The notes under the pieces: generated by a model | What the model saw: only the letters and a program-made list of their open reading frames with translations | Told to the model about the DNA's origin: nothing | The model's database searches: none | Made by a program: the position numbers and the translations under genes | DNA from: Taenia hydatigena | Taxonomy: Eukaryota; Platyhelminthes; Cestoda; Cyclophyllidea; Taeniidae | Direction of reading: 5' to 3' | Assembly (NCBI GenBank): GCA_036345935.2 | Contig: JADWOT020000005.1 | Coordinates: 6,443,960 to 6,507,959, forward strand | DNA length: 64,000 bases | Shown: positions 27,263-40,519 of the stretch, piece by piece | How positions within the stretch are numbered: position 1 is the first letter of the stretch | How the letters are laid out: each line of letters begins with the position of its first letter

Positions 27263-30200
27263 CTTATTTTCACTTCATTCTCGTCCTGGGGATCCAATTC
27301 TTTGAGCAGGGCTTGCAATTCCTCTTGTGCTAATCCAATAGCCAAGGGCTAGGACAACAAATACTGTTTCTAATGCTCAAGCAATTGCAATGCAAAACAA
27401 ACATACTTCAAGAATAAAGAAACTGTCAAGGCAGTTTTTAAGTCTAGGGACTTGGTGTAAGGCAATGGCATTAATTGAGCTAGAAGAGGCTGGATAAACT
27501 TCGACAAATGAAGGATACGTACCCTGAAGTACAGCTGGGGCATGGAGGAGACGATTCATTTCATCCCAGTGATGGTAAGTGATCATAAAAGGGTGGAAAC
27601 GTGCTACCGTCAAATTTCAAAGTGAACACATTTATAGAAAATGCAAAAATGGCCCAAAAAAAGGAATTTCTCGCATAATTAGATGCCTTAGTTAAGAATA
27701 CTTCCACTTTGCAGGATGATTTATGACAGAAGATAAAAGACAATGAATGCAGTTGATGTTTATGATGCCCTTCGTACAAAGGCTACTTTTTGAAAAAAAA
27801 AGGACTAACAACAGCAACGGATTGACCTCATTCTTAAGAGTGGTCACTGAATATTGACGGTCCTACACAATTCATAACCGAACAAAACCGCAACGCCGAC
27901 TTAAAAGATGGTAAAACAATCGAGGTGATAGCATTGAGAAACAATGGAAAGTACAAGCGCTGGTAATTTGTTCTCATTTGATGTCCAAAGAGCCTCTCAA
28001 GCAGACTCCATTCGTATCGCTAATGAAGGCATTGATGTAATACTTTGTTTGTTACGACTGTCGGTTTCGATTTCGGTTACAGAGGTGGCCATATTGCCCT
28101 AGTCGCATGGGCTACCCTCCGGGCCATGCCAACAGCCATATTCCCTCTGTTTGTTGAATATACACATTCTACCTTGGTATTTTGTCTTCTTTTGCCTTGA
28201 AGGAAGTCTCAGCACTCTACATTGGTAGCAGAGGGAAGCGGACTCGACTCTATAGGGTTTCAATTCCGATCTCCACCGCCTGTGGCATATTGCAGCAGTG
28301 CCGAAGAAGTGCCTGTGCTACAAATGGGACAATCTCCCACATCCCATAACAGAAGGACTGACAACGACGTCCAACTTCGGCATCAACCCCATTCCCGTGT
28401 TCTACAAGAAAGCTATTAACAATGGAAACGACACTGGCTCTGGACCATCTGGGAGGATTTTGTTGCGGAGATTTCCCTAATAAACCTGCTTAAGGAGACG
28501 GGTATACTAACGTCTCCCTACAGACACGCTGATGGTCGATAGAACCTCTTACTCCAAACCGGACCACGAAACTGCAAGTCGAGTCGAAGTGCCAAGAGGG
28601 ATCACTGACGTCGGTGTCGAGCGTCACCTCATTTGCGTCGACTGTTGGTGACTGGCATGGTTAGCTCGTGAGTGCTTGCTGCAGTACCGATGACGTTGTG
28701 ATGGTTGACGCGGGAAGACACTCGAAAGGAGAGAGTGGCTATGTAATACTTTGTTTGTTATGATTGCCGTTTTCGGTTTCGGTCACAGAGGTGGCCATAT
28801 TGTCTTGGTCGCGTGGTCTGGCCTCGAAGCCATGCTAGTAATCCCATTTCCTCTGTTTATTGAATATATGTACTATGCTCTAGTATTATACCTTCTTTTG
28901 CCTTCAAGGAAGTCTCGGGATGCCACAATTTAACCTCTTCTATAATAGTAATAATAAACAAGATAGACAACTGAGCACTGCCCAACTAGTGAAGAACAAC
29001 ATAAAAGAGATTGGAGAGAAAAGAATCGGGAAGGAATGTTGGGTAAGTAATGGAGATTATCTTCCTTCCAAGGAGGGAATAACATTTAAGGTACGCAGAT
29101 AGATAGAAAGTAGAAAGTATAGAAAGTATTTTTGAATGTCACATTAATAAGGCTTCAGAAGATAGAAAGTATACATGAGTAAATGTGGCAAGATCCAAGG
29201 ATACAGGGTAAATTAACAGATCATTGGAGTTATGCAGCATCGCCTGTGGTAAATACTATCAATCCGTCTAATGCCATTGTACGGGAATAAAAGCTTGCAT
29301 ACTCGCAATTTTCAGTTTATTAATGAATGACGTGATGCGCGAAAATAAGGACTACGAAACTTTAAAAAAATCCTTATGTACTGGGAGATCACTGCTACCA
29401 CACATTTGAGTACTGCAGTCTCCTAATGCCTCTGGAGGTGATGTGGGTGCTGCGTGCAAATCCTTTTACAAAAAATTAGACAATAGATAGTTCCTATGAC
29501 ACCGGAGACTAGCTTCGGAAGATAGAATATTATACCTGAGCGAATATGGCAAGATCTAATGATAAAAGGTAAATCAACAGGTCAGTGGAATTATGCATCA
29601 TTTTTTGTGACATTGTGCGGGAATAAAAGATCGCATAATAATGCCCTTCCTGCTGGCTAGCAGCTTCAAAGTACTTCAGTGCTTTTGTGTAAATTGCTAC
29701 ATCCACCAAGAGCTTACCGCGTTTGCTTTATGTGTGACATCCAAGACAAACATATTTAACTAATAAGAACGCCAAAATTGTCTCACATGCATCTCATGCG
29801 ATGACAATTGAAGCGTCTGATGAAGTGTCCGGGAGTAGCGGTGCAGACTTACATTAGTAGCGCAATTATATTAACTATATTGCCTGTAAAAAATGATAGA
29901 GGCTAACTTCGAGTGCCTTAGTGGTTTCCCACCGTGACAACTTCATGTCCTTATCCGTGTCCGCCTCCATGAGGTAGGGCAAAATGGAACGGTTAGTCCT
30001 ATTCTGAAGCTGGTGTAGCGCAATTAGCCACTTCTTCGGCGGATCTCCTGCAGGTGCGTACATCTTCAGTGAGTAGGTTGTTAGATCATTAGTGCTTAGC
30101 CTTGATCCATAAATGACACGCAAATTAGGAAGCAGTTTGAACGACTTGTCCAAAAGGATCTTGAAATCATCATTCACAACGATGTCCTAGTGATGAAGGA

Positions 30201-32876
30201 ATCAAATCAGATTAATTTAAAACTAGATGGGAATATTAACACAAATTTGCATTAAACTTGGAATGATTATAAAGATTATGTTAAAAAAACCTTGTTAAAG
30301 TGCAGAAAGCCAAGTAGTGCTAAAGTGCTTGGACGTCATGGATCTCAATAGTAGGCAAAAAAATTGACCTCTGGTTTGGTAAAAAAGCAATCAAAGGCAA
30401 ACCATACCTCAAAGTTTAGCTCCGTTAACTTGGAACCACGATTCTTCAGAACTCCTGAGAGTAGGGCAAAGCAACCAGCGCTCTGGAATGGGTTCCTTGC
30501 AAACTAATCGAAAATTATAACCATTTTACATTCCAATCATAGTTTTTTTAAAATAATTATTCCAATGGAACTTGTGTTTGTTGATGTCCTATCTGATGTC
30601 AAGCAAACCTAATCAATGAGAAAAAAAACCACAAAACAAATTGGGGATTTAATCCGCCTATTTCAGTTTACAAATTCGTTAAGAAGAACCTTATTTTTGT
30701 ATTCAAACCGCCCAATTGTGCATGCAACCGGCTCAGCGCTACTTATTGCTTTATTTAGTAAGCAAAAAAAGAAGAGAAATTTACTCACTTTAATTTTACT
30801 TAACTGCTTATTGACAGCAAGGGCTCTGCTTAAAATCACACAGCCTTGGGGTGAAATCAGATTATCACTGAAAACAAAAATGCAAAAAAAGGCTGCACAC
30901 ATCTTCAAAACAAAAAAAAGAAAACAAAATTTGCTTCGCGTATGGGCAGATGTGTATTTTTAAGTAATTTTTAAGTGAATTAGCTTGAGTACAAACATCA
31001 GTCCACTGTTTGGTGATACGGACTTTCAACTTAGGGAAATTGCGTTGGATGGTGCCAATGGCTTGGTGAAGCAGCAAAATGATATTCAGTGGCAAAAAAA
31101 GTAATCAGTTAAGGGGCATAAAATAAAGTAAAAGTTCAAGTTGTATGTAGATGAAAGCAGGCCTGTGCGTGACGGCGCAGCGCAGTCATGTGTGTAAACC
31201 ATAAATGCCAGAGCTCAACAGCAACAGCAGCAATCATTCAACTGAATAAAGGCCATGGGCTTCAAAGATGCATGACTAGGTTAGAAATAACAAGTTGTGA
31301 CTAGAATACGACCTAATGTAGAAGTACTGGTTTAAAAGAGGCCACGAGAAATGCAAATAACCAAAGGTTAGTACCTTAGGTCAAGTTCTTGCAAACACCG
31401 ATTATTTTTTAGGCCTTGCATGAGTTCTTTACATCCAAGAGTGGGTCCTATTTGGTTAAACGAATAGTTCAATTTTTCTAGCTTTGAAGCCTGTCAAATT
31501 GGTAATAAAAACAATAAAATAAAGCAATCATTTTCGATAAGTTGGAATACCATGCATAGAAACCACATGTAAGTTATATGCAAACATCCAACTAGTTTTT
31601 GTCTATAATCAAGCCATTAACACGCCATTCATCAATGTATTATGAAATAGACGTCTCATAGATTCTGATTCCCGATCTCTACACAATAAATAGACATGGT
31701 ACTAGAACTAATGAAGGAAAATCAAAAACCAAGAAATAAGCGTTAAACTTAAATCAATTCAAGTACAGTTTGCTCAAAACAAAGTACTCATAGAACATAC
31801 AGCCAAACCACGAGCGAACTGTTTCATGGGTTTTCCGCTGCAGCAAATATGATTCCAACTTATGTCTAACTCTTTTAGATTGTCGGTATCTGCGAGCCCT
31901 CTACCAAAGTGAGAAACCGAGTTCTCTGAAAATTTATTCTTCGAAAGGTTTAAATTGTTGAGTGCGGGACTCGCCTAAATTAGTTAAATCAAAATTACTT
32001 CGTAGATAACTACTGATCAGTCGGTAATTTCATTGCCCAAGTGAGAAAGTTAAGAATAGCAGCAAGTCCAAACAAAGGAGCATGACTTCTAAGCTTTTTA
32101 AATATCTGTTTTGGATTTTTTTAAGTCCTGCATCATTAAAAATAGACTTAAACTCATTTAAGTAGCAATAGAGTAATATTAAAAAATTTAGGTAAACCAG
32201 TAGCAGATCGGCGATATAGGTCGCGGACGCATCGTCAAGACAATTTTCACTCAAATCAAGTGAAACGAGATTAGGCATCGAGGAAAGCACATCAAAAAAT
32301 TGTTCGGCTGTTTTACTGGTGACTTGATTGTCCGCCAAACTGAGCTCCACAAAGTTTGAATTTTCAGAGAGAACCTGGCACAAAAGATTGACACCCTACC
32401 ATTATACCTATGGACGCTTGCAAGGCCAAACGTACTTCATCACCTAACCAGTTGTGGCTGAGATTCAAGGTGGTGATGGCTTGGTTTCTTCCCAAGCTCA
32501 ACGATAAGGGTCGAAAATTCTCGGGATCGATATTACTGTAGCAAAGCGTAAGGCACTTTTTATTAATGTTTTTGATGTAGTACTCGATTGGGATTTGTTT
32601 CTGCCTTGTACATTCTAGTATGTAAAGTTCGGCTTCATCCATGCGTCTATGTGGAGCATTCTTCTTTCGGTTACCCTTTAAAGTTTCGGTTGGGTCTGCT
32701 TTCGTTGCATCACCTCTTTTACCAGCACTATGATGCCGAACTCCAAAACTAGGGATTGCAAACTGATCATTAAACATATCATCATTTTCACGAAAAACGA
32801 CTGCCTCCGTTTTTTCATTAAGTATTCCACCAGCGTTATTTTCGTTTTTGTTGCTTGCTGCTGGCAGTGGAAACAT
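27263..32876 (-). CDS. LRRC74-like leucine-rich-repeat protein
   Basis: Leucine-rich-repeat protein of the LRRC74A/B type; function in the family is poorly known. Exons (-): first 32876 to about 32396-32408, 32198-32374, 31801-31974, 31375-31490, about 31010-31095, about 30408-30503, about 29910-30186, 27263-27348; a last exon below 27263 is not settled. The ATG at 32876 gives MFPLPAASNKNEN. After a polar N-terminus comes the family signature IPIEYYIKNINKKCLTL, then RI-type repeats: ITTLNLSHNWLGDE, FVELSLADNQV, LVSLDLSENCLDD, LNNLNLSKNKF, LKELDISWN, LEKLNYSFNQIG, CLQELDL, LTELNFE. The C-terminus has EADTDKDMKLSRWE and ELQALLKELDPQDENEV, like a degenerate EF-hand pair. Junctions of exons 2-4 and the 27263-27348 exon are clean; the first junction and the start of the exon near 31095 are odd (see findings). 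A family A LTR element sits antisense in the intron 27349-29909. Confidence 0.8.
28036..28927 (+). mobile_element. Family A TRIM-like element, complete (892 bp)
   Basis: Two LTRs of identical length, 28036-28221 and 28742-28927 (186 bp each, TG...CA), enclose 520 bp without a coding frame. The interior starts TTGGTAGCAG (PBS-like, next to the LTR) and ends with the purine-rich GAAAGGAGAGAG just before the 3' LTR (PPT-like). Flanks ATTGA and ATTTA match at 4 of 5 bases, so the target duplication has probably decayed. It lies antisense in an intron of the LRRC74-like gene. Confidence 0.85.
29148..29640 (+). repeat. Diverged direct repeat, two copies about 360 bp apart
   Basis: GCTTCAGAAGATAGAAAGTA at about 29152 and GCTTCGGAAGATAGAATATT at about 29512 start two copies that stay alignable for about 100 bp (GGCAAGATC, GGTAAATTAACAG/GGTAAATCAACAG) and again at CGGGAATAAAAG. 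Non-coding. Confidence 0.65.
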
Positions 32877-35800
32877 TACTAAAGGACAACAAATCTGACT
32901 GGATTGTTAGCAAATGGCGCGGCTATTGTCGCCTGCATTACAGTTGAATGTTTGAGAAGAAAAACAATTACGACCTTAAAAATAAACGCCTTAGTGGCAA
33001 GTCTAAATTTAGTATTATTGTGGAATTCACCATGTTTGTTTTGTAAAATCGAAAATGTTAACAATTCGCAACCCTCAAACTTAAAGCTTAAGTAGGAATT
33101 CTCTTAAAGCGTGTTTATAAATACTGACCTTTGACACCTAACGGATCATACAATCTGATGAGGAGCATACCTTTCACCACCCATAAACTAAGAATTAAAA
33201 AAGTCACATTGGCGAATAACTTGTTGAAGCGCTTTCGTTATAGTCAACTGTGGTGCATATGGAAATACATTTAATAATAAATTTGAATTGGAACAACTTG
33301 GCATCATCGTCGAACCACAATTAATGAGCCACAGCGTTTATCAATGCCGTGTAATGACATTGTTAAACCTTTAGCGTAGAAGTCACTCGATTTACAATGT
33401 TCTTTTATCCGATATTTTGAGTAGGCAATGACACTCCTGATATGTAGTCCGCCTTACAATATTAAAGTTATAAGGAACGCTAAGCTGTTGCACAATTTAC
33501 AAATGGTGTTTTCATAGGGGATATTAGAAATCCAAAAAAAACTTAAATACATTACACTCCATCAACGAGCATTACATCGAATACTTGGCTGAGCTCGGAA
33601 AAATCTAAAGCTGCACTAGAAAACACACATTATTTATTCGCAGAGTGAATAGAAGGCTACTAATTTTAGAGACTTCACCGATAGGTAATTAAGGCCTGGC
33701 AAATTTTGCGTCACTGTCAGTTCAGATACATCTTTGTTGGCTGTTGCATAGGGAGAACGTGTGTTTTGAACAATACAGGCCTCTATGAAGGCAAATCCGT
33801 TAAAAAAGAAAGGGTAATGAAATACTAAGATAAACTTGTTCATATATTGCGCAGGGCAAAAGGGTTTATTAGAAGTAGGATTCGTGTGGGAGTTCACATT
33901 CGGTCTGAGCGAATACCCTTCAAGCAAGAGATGCTAGTGCAATCAACTATTACTAATAACACATTCACATAACTATTACGATAATGGTTTATACGTTGGG
34001 GCACTAGCTATTTGTGCTGAACTATAAATCTTTACTAATGGCTTCTAATTTTTAGTCCGAAATCGTTTCTTCTGCGAAATATCCTAAAAGGGGAGTGTGA
34101 GCTAATCTTCGCTTTTAGGTTGTCATTCCCGGTACGATGGCTACTCGGGAATGAAACTACCTTAGCTGTTAAGTGAATTAAGCTTAAATAGGGCTCTCAA
34201 CTCTCTCTTCAGACAAACTTCTAATTTAATGCAGGAGATAAAGCGGCACACCCTCAATCTCGGTCTGCTAACGAATCACAGTCGCCCTGAGATTTAATTT
34301 TCATAGAATATTATAAAATTTATCCTAACGAACTTCATGAAAGAACTCCTCCTCCTTGTCCCGTTGTTTTTTGTCGCCGAGCAAATAGAATGAATCACTG
34401 GCTATATAGAATGTGATCAAAAGCTTAGCATAGTAGTTTGGTGCTTTGAGGCCAACCATTTGAAGTGGGACACATGAAGATGTTGGATTTGATTAAGAAG
34501 AATTCCATCACCCAGCCTATCGCAGCGCTGCATCTAGGGCGATTCTTCTCAGCTGGAAAGACAATCTCCTTCTAAATTCAAAAGATTTCTTTATAAAAGC
34601 CTAAATTTGCCCAACTTGTCCCACTTCCCTCCTCTGTATAAACACACACGGCGTTCCAATCGACTGCGATTATCTTGATGATAATGGCCAACAAAGGACC
34701 ATTTCGTGCCAGGATAGGCGCCCAGGCCTGCTCTCATATGCAGGGGATGCTTAATGGTGGCTTGAATTTGAAACCAGTTAACCTTTTCCGATTAAGATAT
34801 TGGAAGAGAGGCTTGCCAAAAATCCGACAGACGTCATGACCACCTAAAAACGCACGTCGTCGCTCAAGAAGCATTGTTAAAGCTTTTAATAGTCTAAGTG
34901 ACCTTTGAACTCCTGGGATGCCATTGGGAAAGGTTAAGTTGTTTCGCTTATGCTGAAAACGTAGTGATTACTCAAGCAACAGTATTCAAGGTTCGTTTAT
35001 AACCACTTTTCTGGCATAGTCAAAAGCCAGATACCAATATTTTAATTAATTCCCAATTCGCCTAATAGAATAACACGGAGGAAAAACTATTCATCGCTTG
35101 GCCTGGATCGGAATTTCATTCTCTAAGCGCATACGTAGACAACTGAGCAACTGAGACCTCTGACTTACCCAATCACATTTCAGTTTGGAGCATCAACCAA
35201 TCAAAAGTGAGTTGGGAGTTTTCGGGTCTTAAAAATAGGTAGGCTAACTACACGAGTCAAGGCAGTAGAAAAAAAATGCAACGCTACACCTGTTTGGGGC
35301 TTTTTTTGCTACATTTTACTTCCAAAATTCAAATTTTTTTCTCAAATAAAGGTGAATAGCTAAGATCGACTGTTATTACCGTGCGCCATGTCCCAAAGAG
35401 GTGGGATACGGTGTTATTAGGAGTAAATAAAGAAGCAGCTCTGTTGTTTTTAATAATAAACATTTAATGATTCTGTGCTTTTTTTGATGCAAAAATGCAC
35501 ATTTTGCCCCCAACAATATGCTGGCTTGTGAAGTTATATTGGCGAATCTTCCAATCGACCCAGACTATCACAACCAATCTTTTGTTCCTCTTTTCCTATA
35601 ATTTTGACCTTCTTTAAAACCGACGTTAAGTTGATATGCCAAGTGAGCTAATTTTTGGATTTGTCCTTTAACCAGCTAAAGGCTTAAATGCATTCGCTCA
35701 TTGCGCACCCACGGGATCGCAGTAGCAGCGGTTTCAAAGGAAAATGATAAAATCACCAAAGCAGTATACGAACTGATGGAAGTGATTTGCCTAAGCGTTT

Positions 35801-36168
35801 GTGTAACATTAATAGCCAGCTATCAGGATGTCGCTCCGCGACCCTCGAAAAGAGGAACTTTTTGCCAAGCGAGTCATTCGCACCACCTCCTCTTCATAGC
35901 ACTTTCCTTAACGGTTTTGACAACTTGTGTATGGTACTGAGAGGATAAGGGAGACGCTCAGGCTTTGCATGTCAAGATTTTATAAACAATTTTTCAAAAG
36001 GAAGGCTTCTACGTCCTATTAAACTTAACCATGGTTACATAGACCAATAAGATAATTAACGCCAATAATTCAGCATTTGCAGGGAGCAATCTGTACTATA
36101 CTTCATATTATCAAAGATATGGCTAACCCCTACTAAGGAGAGCCGGTGAGCTATTGTCTAAAGTAGTG
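32877..36168. other. Intergenic, no gene recognised
   Basis: AT-rich, scattered stops. A short plus frame ending at 35940 has a hydrophobic tail but no start or relatives. Confidence 0.45.
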
Positions 36169-37068
36169 TGCAGTGTCCCGGGAATTTCTTGAAGACAAAA
36201 AAAGGAATAATACTAGGGCAGAATATATACATTCAATGGACAGAGGGAATGGAGCTGCTGGCATGGATCGGACTCAAGCCCACGCGGTTAGAACAAATAT
36301 GGCCACATCAGTGAACATGACAGACCAAGTATTACATAGCCACTCTCTCCTTTCTAGCGATGTACCCGACGCTCCCCTTGGTAGACCTCCCGTCTCAGTC
36401 ATCACAACGTCATCAGTGCTGCAAAAAGAAACCACAAGCTAACCATGCCAGTCGTCAACGATCGACGCAACTGAGGCGATGCTTGACACAAACGTCAGCG
36501 ATCCTTCTTGGCACTTCCACTCTACTTGGAGCTTCGGCGTCCGGTTTGGGGAAATGAATTCAGAGTGGGAGATTCTGTCAGGAGACGTTGGTACACCGGT
36601 CTCCTTAAGCAGGTTTGTTAAGGAAATCTTGAAAACAAAATCTTTCCAGGTGGTCCACGACTAGTGTCTTCGCTTCGGTTGTTAAAAGCTTTCCTGTAGA
36701 ATATGGGGACGGGGTAAATGCCGAAGGCGGACGTCATTGTCAGTCTTTATGCTATGGAATGCGAGAGATTTTCCCATCCTTAGTACAGGCACTTCTTTCG
36801 CACCGCCGCAACATGCCACAGGTGGTGGAAATCGGGATCGAAACCCTATAGAGTCGAGTCCGCATTCCACTGCCACCAATATAGCATGTCGAGACTCTTT
36901 TGAAGGCAAAAAAAGACAAAGTACCAAGACAAGATATATATATTCAATTTACAGAGGGAACAGAACCGCTGGGATGGCCCAGGAGGCCAGCTCACACGGC
37001 CAGGGCGATGTGACCATCTCTCTTCGGCCGAAACCAAAACCGACAGTCATAACAAACACAACACTGCA
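36169..37068 (-). mobile_element. Family A TRIM-like element, complete (900 bp)
   Basis: 3' LTR 36169-36336 (shortened), interior 36337-36879, 5' LTR 36880-37068 (189 bp). The PPT-like purine run (CTCTCTCCTTTC on the plus strand) follows the 3' LTR directly. No target duplication is recognisable. Confidence 0.8.
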
Positions 37069-38315
37069 GTACTTGTAATACTTTCGTGATACCTTCATCC
37101 GCCTTCAAAGGATTCTCGAAACACTACAAACTAAACAACAATTTGAATTTCAGGGTCACCAACATTTTTTAAAGCGCAGAAATATTTCGTTACAAAATCC
37201 CACTTTACAAGACATTTCTCGCTGTTAAAAATTCACACAATCATCGCCACAAATCCAGTACAGCTATTTACGAACTGTCAAAATGGGTAAGTCAAATTTG
37301 TTTAGGCTTTTTCTTCATGAGTATGCTTTCCAAATAAAAAAAAATATAATGACGGCACTTGTCTTATTTTCTACAAAAGAGATTTCAGCAAAAATTTTAT
37401 CGATGCTGAATTTACAAAAAAAAATGTGCGTAAATATGGCGGATGAAAAAGTGCCTGAAATGAGAGCACGGATACCGTTCACCTGTTTTCATTTGAACGA
37501 ACCCATTTGGAACGGGAAAAGCTCCAGGCCTAGCTACAAATGCGTCACTTTTTTTCCGCACTGTCAAATTCACTTGCAGTGTCAGGCTGCGCTTATTAGC
37601 AGCACGAAGACTTGATTACAATTTTATTCTTATCACATCGCGTCAAATAGGCCTCCCACAGTGGTTTATGCCGTGACGAATAGATTTATGTGTCTCAAGG
37701 CGCTGTGGCGACTCCGACTGTTCGTCGCAGTGCATTTGAACTATGCTTGAAAGTATAAGTCCATTTAATTGGGAATCTATTCATCCCAATTCCTTTAATC
37801 ACACATTTAATGAGATAAATATATGCACTGCTCTTCATTAAGGCACTGTGTTCAAGTATAGCCCATGTATCGCCGCACATTGAAGTGATTTCATTCAAAT
37901 TTTGATTATAATTCCTAATAAGTGTAGCAGAAGTGTTCTCGGTTATAGTTGCCCTCGAATTTCATCCATACTGACGTGATTTCATTAGCAAGTTATATTC
38001 CAGTTCCTGAAAGCTTATCCGCCAACACACACATCGGCTTCACAGCTTCATGCTGACTACCCTTGCTACCATATTTAAGCCTTGATAACTAGGGAATGGA
38101 GGCATTACGAGGCTACGGAGCCTATTCATTGGTGTCTAAACAGTCGGCCATATATAAGCCATGCAGTGGGTAGTGGGAATGCTGTAGCACAAGATTAGGC
38201 AACGTATCAGGGGCTCTAAATGCACCATTCACTATCGGACTGTTGTGCTTTTTAGGAGTTCCTTTATGTGCCAGTTACCTGTAAAAGCGTGATCCTTGGC
38301 GATCGTGGCACCGCC

Positions 38316-39663
38316 TCACAAAGCCTCTCACTATCTTCCTGCCTGTAGTACGCTTCCGATCTTGCAAAATTCAAAACTAAAATATACTTCTGCAATAGTG
38401 TACAGAGCATCATTCAAATGCTGATTGAGGCGGAAAATCTAAAAGGCATCTTAAGTTAAAGATAAAATAAACTAACAAGACTCTTAAACAATCATAACAG
38501 AAGCTTCTTTCTTGAAAGAAGTGAAACAATTGTAAATGTATTTTACTATTGTATCTTTAATATTTAACACATAGGCTAAATCTGCATGCAATTTGTTTCT
38601 TTGTGATTCATTACCGTAAATAGAAAATTAGGCAATAACCCAGAAAAAGAATTACAAGGTTACTTAATTTGTGCTCCTTAGCTTACTCATTCGCAATCAA
38701 GTCTTCCCATAAACGTTCTCTGTTTTTATTGCAGCCGGTATTTTTACTTTTGAATTTGTTTTAAATTAAACTATCAATGGCACTAGAACAACTCTTTAGG
38801 TAATTATAAAGCGTTAGAGCCACGCTATTAAAAATTTGACAGCATGACTGAGGGACTGCTAGCAAGGGTGTTATTGACTGGGATTTATGCCAATTTAAGC
38901 CCTAATTATAACATATTTGCTTGAACTAATTCCCATTTCGCGATGGCTCTAACATCTGCATTGTGATATCCATTCCGTCCCCAAAGCCTCTCACCATCTT
39001 CCTGCCTGTAGTTTACTGCCAACTTTGCCCAATCCGATACAAACCTATACTTCCGCGAAGGTGTACTTTTCTCCTAAAGTACAGAGCATCCTTCAAATAA
39101 CGCCTATGTGGATGCGCAGATTACTGCTGATTGATGTGGAAAATCCAAAAGGTATCTCAGGTAAAAACGATCAAATAAACTAACAAGCCTTTTAGATGAA
39201 CACAATGAAAGGTTCTTTTATGGAAGGAGTGAAAAATTGTACATGCATTTCATTATTGTTTTTTAAACATTTAACACATTGGGCTAAATATGCATACATT
39301 TTACTTCTTTATATTTCATTATCGTAAACAGAAAATTGAGTAATAACCCAGAAGAAGAATTACAAGGTCATTTAATTCGTGCTCTTCAGATTATTAATCC
39401 GCGTTAAAGTTGTCCTGTTCTGTTTTGTTTTATTGTGCCTGATATTTTGCTCTTGAATTTGTTTCAAATTAACCTCTCAATAGCACTAGGACAGCTACTT
39501 AGGTAATTATAATACCTTAGAGCTCTGTTATCACAAAATTTGATTGCGTGGCTGAGGGACTAGTAAGTGTATCATTATGCCAATTTATGCCTTAATTATA
39601 ATATATTTACAGGAACTAATTCCCGTTTCCCTGATGGCTCTAGCATCTGCAAAGTGTTATGCA
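38316..39663 (+). repeat. Diverged tandem duplication, two units of about 660-690 bp
   Basis: Unit 1 is 38316-38970, unit 2 is 38979-39663. Both start AAAGCCTCTCAC, share AAATAAACTAACAAG, AGAAAATT and AATAACCCAGAA, and end AACTAATTCCC ... GATGGCTCTA. No reading frame. It could be an old satellite seed or an unknown element. Confidence 0.75.
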
Positions 39664-39928
39664 CTCCACATTAGTCCGCAATAAGAATCAAGAGATTGCA
39701 AGCATCCTTACCAGTGTCCTCTGTAAATCGTGGTTATGGTACCTAAAAAAAGCAACCTTAAATTGTAACCATTTTGTTTTAGTCGCTATCAAGCGTGTGT
39801 AAAATTAATGCAGTGGTAGGTGGTCCTATCTGCTTAGGCTTGGAATCATGTATTCGCGTAAATCCGGTTAACTGCGCAAACTTTACCTACCCCGAGTCAA
39901 AACAACACATGAAAATCCATTTCTACTA

Positions 39929-40168
39929 GGTGGGTGGTTCTTCCCTTTCCTCCTCTTCCCTTCTTCCGCCCTTACCATTAGAAGGCTGGATGCCTCTAGA
40001 CATCTTTATTATTATTATGCTGAGGGCTGACATAGAGTAACTATGTTGGAGGGTCTAGGACGAGGATGTGTCAGCCTCTGGAGTGCGATCGCGCTGCCCT
40101 ACGACCAGATTGAAATTGTCCTCCCGCCTCTGGCCTGTGAAACACATTCGAGGAACATAGGAATTACA
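39929..40168 (-). mobile_element. Solo LTR, family B (about 240 bp)
   Basis: Matches the family B LTR over its whole length, from TGTAATTCC at 40168 to the GGTTCTTCCC end near 39935. Flanking pentamers agree only partly. Confidence 0.75.
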
Positions 40169-40519
40169 ACAGGATTCGACCCTGGCGTTTATACCTGATC
40201 TTTTTAAACAGTTCATGATATCCACCGTTTTGAGATCTGATGAAACGCTAAATAAGTATGCTTCTTTTCTACACGCTAATAAAATAAATTTGCGCTTGAT
40301 TTAGAATACTTTGGGTAAAGTGCAGGATAGTGCGCTACATTGGCTTACTAATTCGCAGCCTGGGTGTTGCTTAAGCAAATATTTGCACACCGAAGGTAAA
40401 ATACAAAGGTGCTTGCATATCAGCGGTATTTTGGGTAGAGTCGTAAGCCTTAACATGATGTCAGTTTTAAGAATGGAGTGGCATTTTATTGAACTGGAAA
40501 ATCGAAATGTAACTACATA

